Source of the DNA: an uncultured Bacteroidales bacterium
GTDB lineage: Bacteria; Bacteroidota; Bacteroidia; Bacteroidales; P3
DNA: 64,000 bases
NCBI GenBank assembly: GCA_900315335.1
Contig: OMYR01000022.1
Span: forward strand, 30,415 to 94,414
Direction of reading: 5' to 3'
This document shows positions 64,000 through 64,000 of this stretch, one piece after another; within the stretch, counting starts at the first letter, position 1, and each line of letters opens with the position of its first letter. A program made the translations under genes and the position numbers. Under the pieces are notes generated by a model. The model was not told the origin of the DNA. It made no database searches and saw only the letters and a list, made by a program, of their open reading frames with translations.

Positions 64000-64000
64000 C

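Overview
The window is a piece of an AT-rich Bacteroidota chromosome, most likely order Bacteroidales. The evidence is internal. Many genes are preceded by the phylum-specific promoter (TTTG, about 20 bp, TAnnTTTG). Most genes lack a Shine-Dalgarno sequence. Three intact secreted proteins and one fragment carry type IX secretion (T9SS) C-terminal sorting domains. Gene blocks such as rimP-nusA-infB and thrS-infC-rpmI-rplT-rplS are intact. There is no rRNA, CRISPR array, IS transposase or prophage; the window is core chromosome with a few accessory patches.

Layout. 1-9 kb (minus strand): a three-part exonuclease/RecQ/UvrD-type helicase that runs off the left edge, panB, and a large Dna2-like nuclease-helicase. 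9-10 kb: two convergent tRNA-Arg genes (ACG and CCT). 10-15 kb: the infB-nusA-rimP translation/transcription operon with a complex leader. 15.2-15.7 kb: a candidate small RNA and a truncated polymorphic-toxin domain. 15.8-18.6 kb: M20 peptidase, SPOR protein and universal stress protein. 18.8-22.5 kb (plus strand): thrS, infC (probable AUA start), L35, L20 and L19. 23-38.6 kb: aspartate aminotransferase, a PorE-like OmpA protein, PhoH, a GH20 hexosaminidase, an RsmI-like methylase, RarA, a giant T9SS type B protein, RNase HI and a BASS transporter. 38.7-49.7 kb (minus strand): a TPR gene split by a stop codon, metK behind a SAM-II-like riboswitch, a second giant T9SS protein, ruvB, rlmH, a FemAB-like protein and a flippase. 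50-64 kb (plus strand): glycosyltransferase, murF, anmK, an ECF sigma module, a TauE/SafE permease, then a patch of small exported proteins, paired propeller-like proteins, a T9SS fragment and a T9SS type A protein.

The most unusual signal is a dispersed family of short tandem arrays with an exact 21-bp period. I find thirteen loci (two to seven or more units each): twelve between genes and one inside the OmpA domain of a coding gene. The core is TAGTG, a variable palindrome-prone stretch such as TTAAAC or TCTCAC, then ATYAG and AAAA. Twenty-one bp is two helical turns, and A/T tracts recur about every 10-11 bp, so the arrays should be curved. Two arrays end exactly at, or a few bases from, a start codon. 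I know of no described element with this structure.

Functional themes: translation and its control (rimP/nusA/infB, thrS/infC/L35/L20/L19, rlmH, tRNAs), DNA repair and recombination (RecQ-UvrD fusion, Dna2-like protein, RarA, RuvB, RNase HI), cell wall and surface (murF, anmK, flippase, FemAB-like, glycosyltransferase, GH20, T9SS cargo), and SAM metabolism under riboswitch control.
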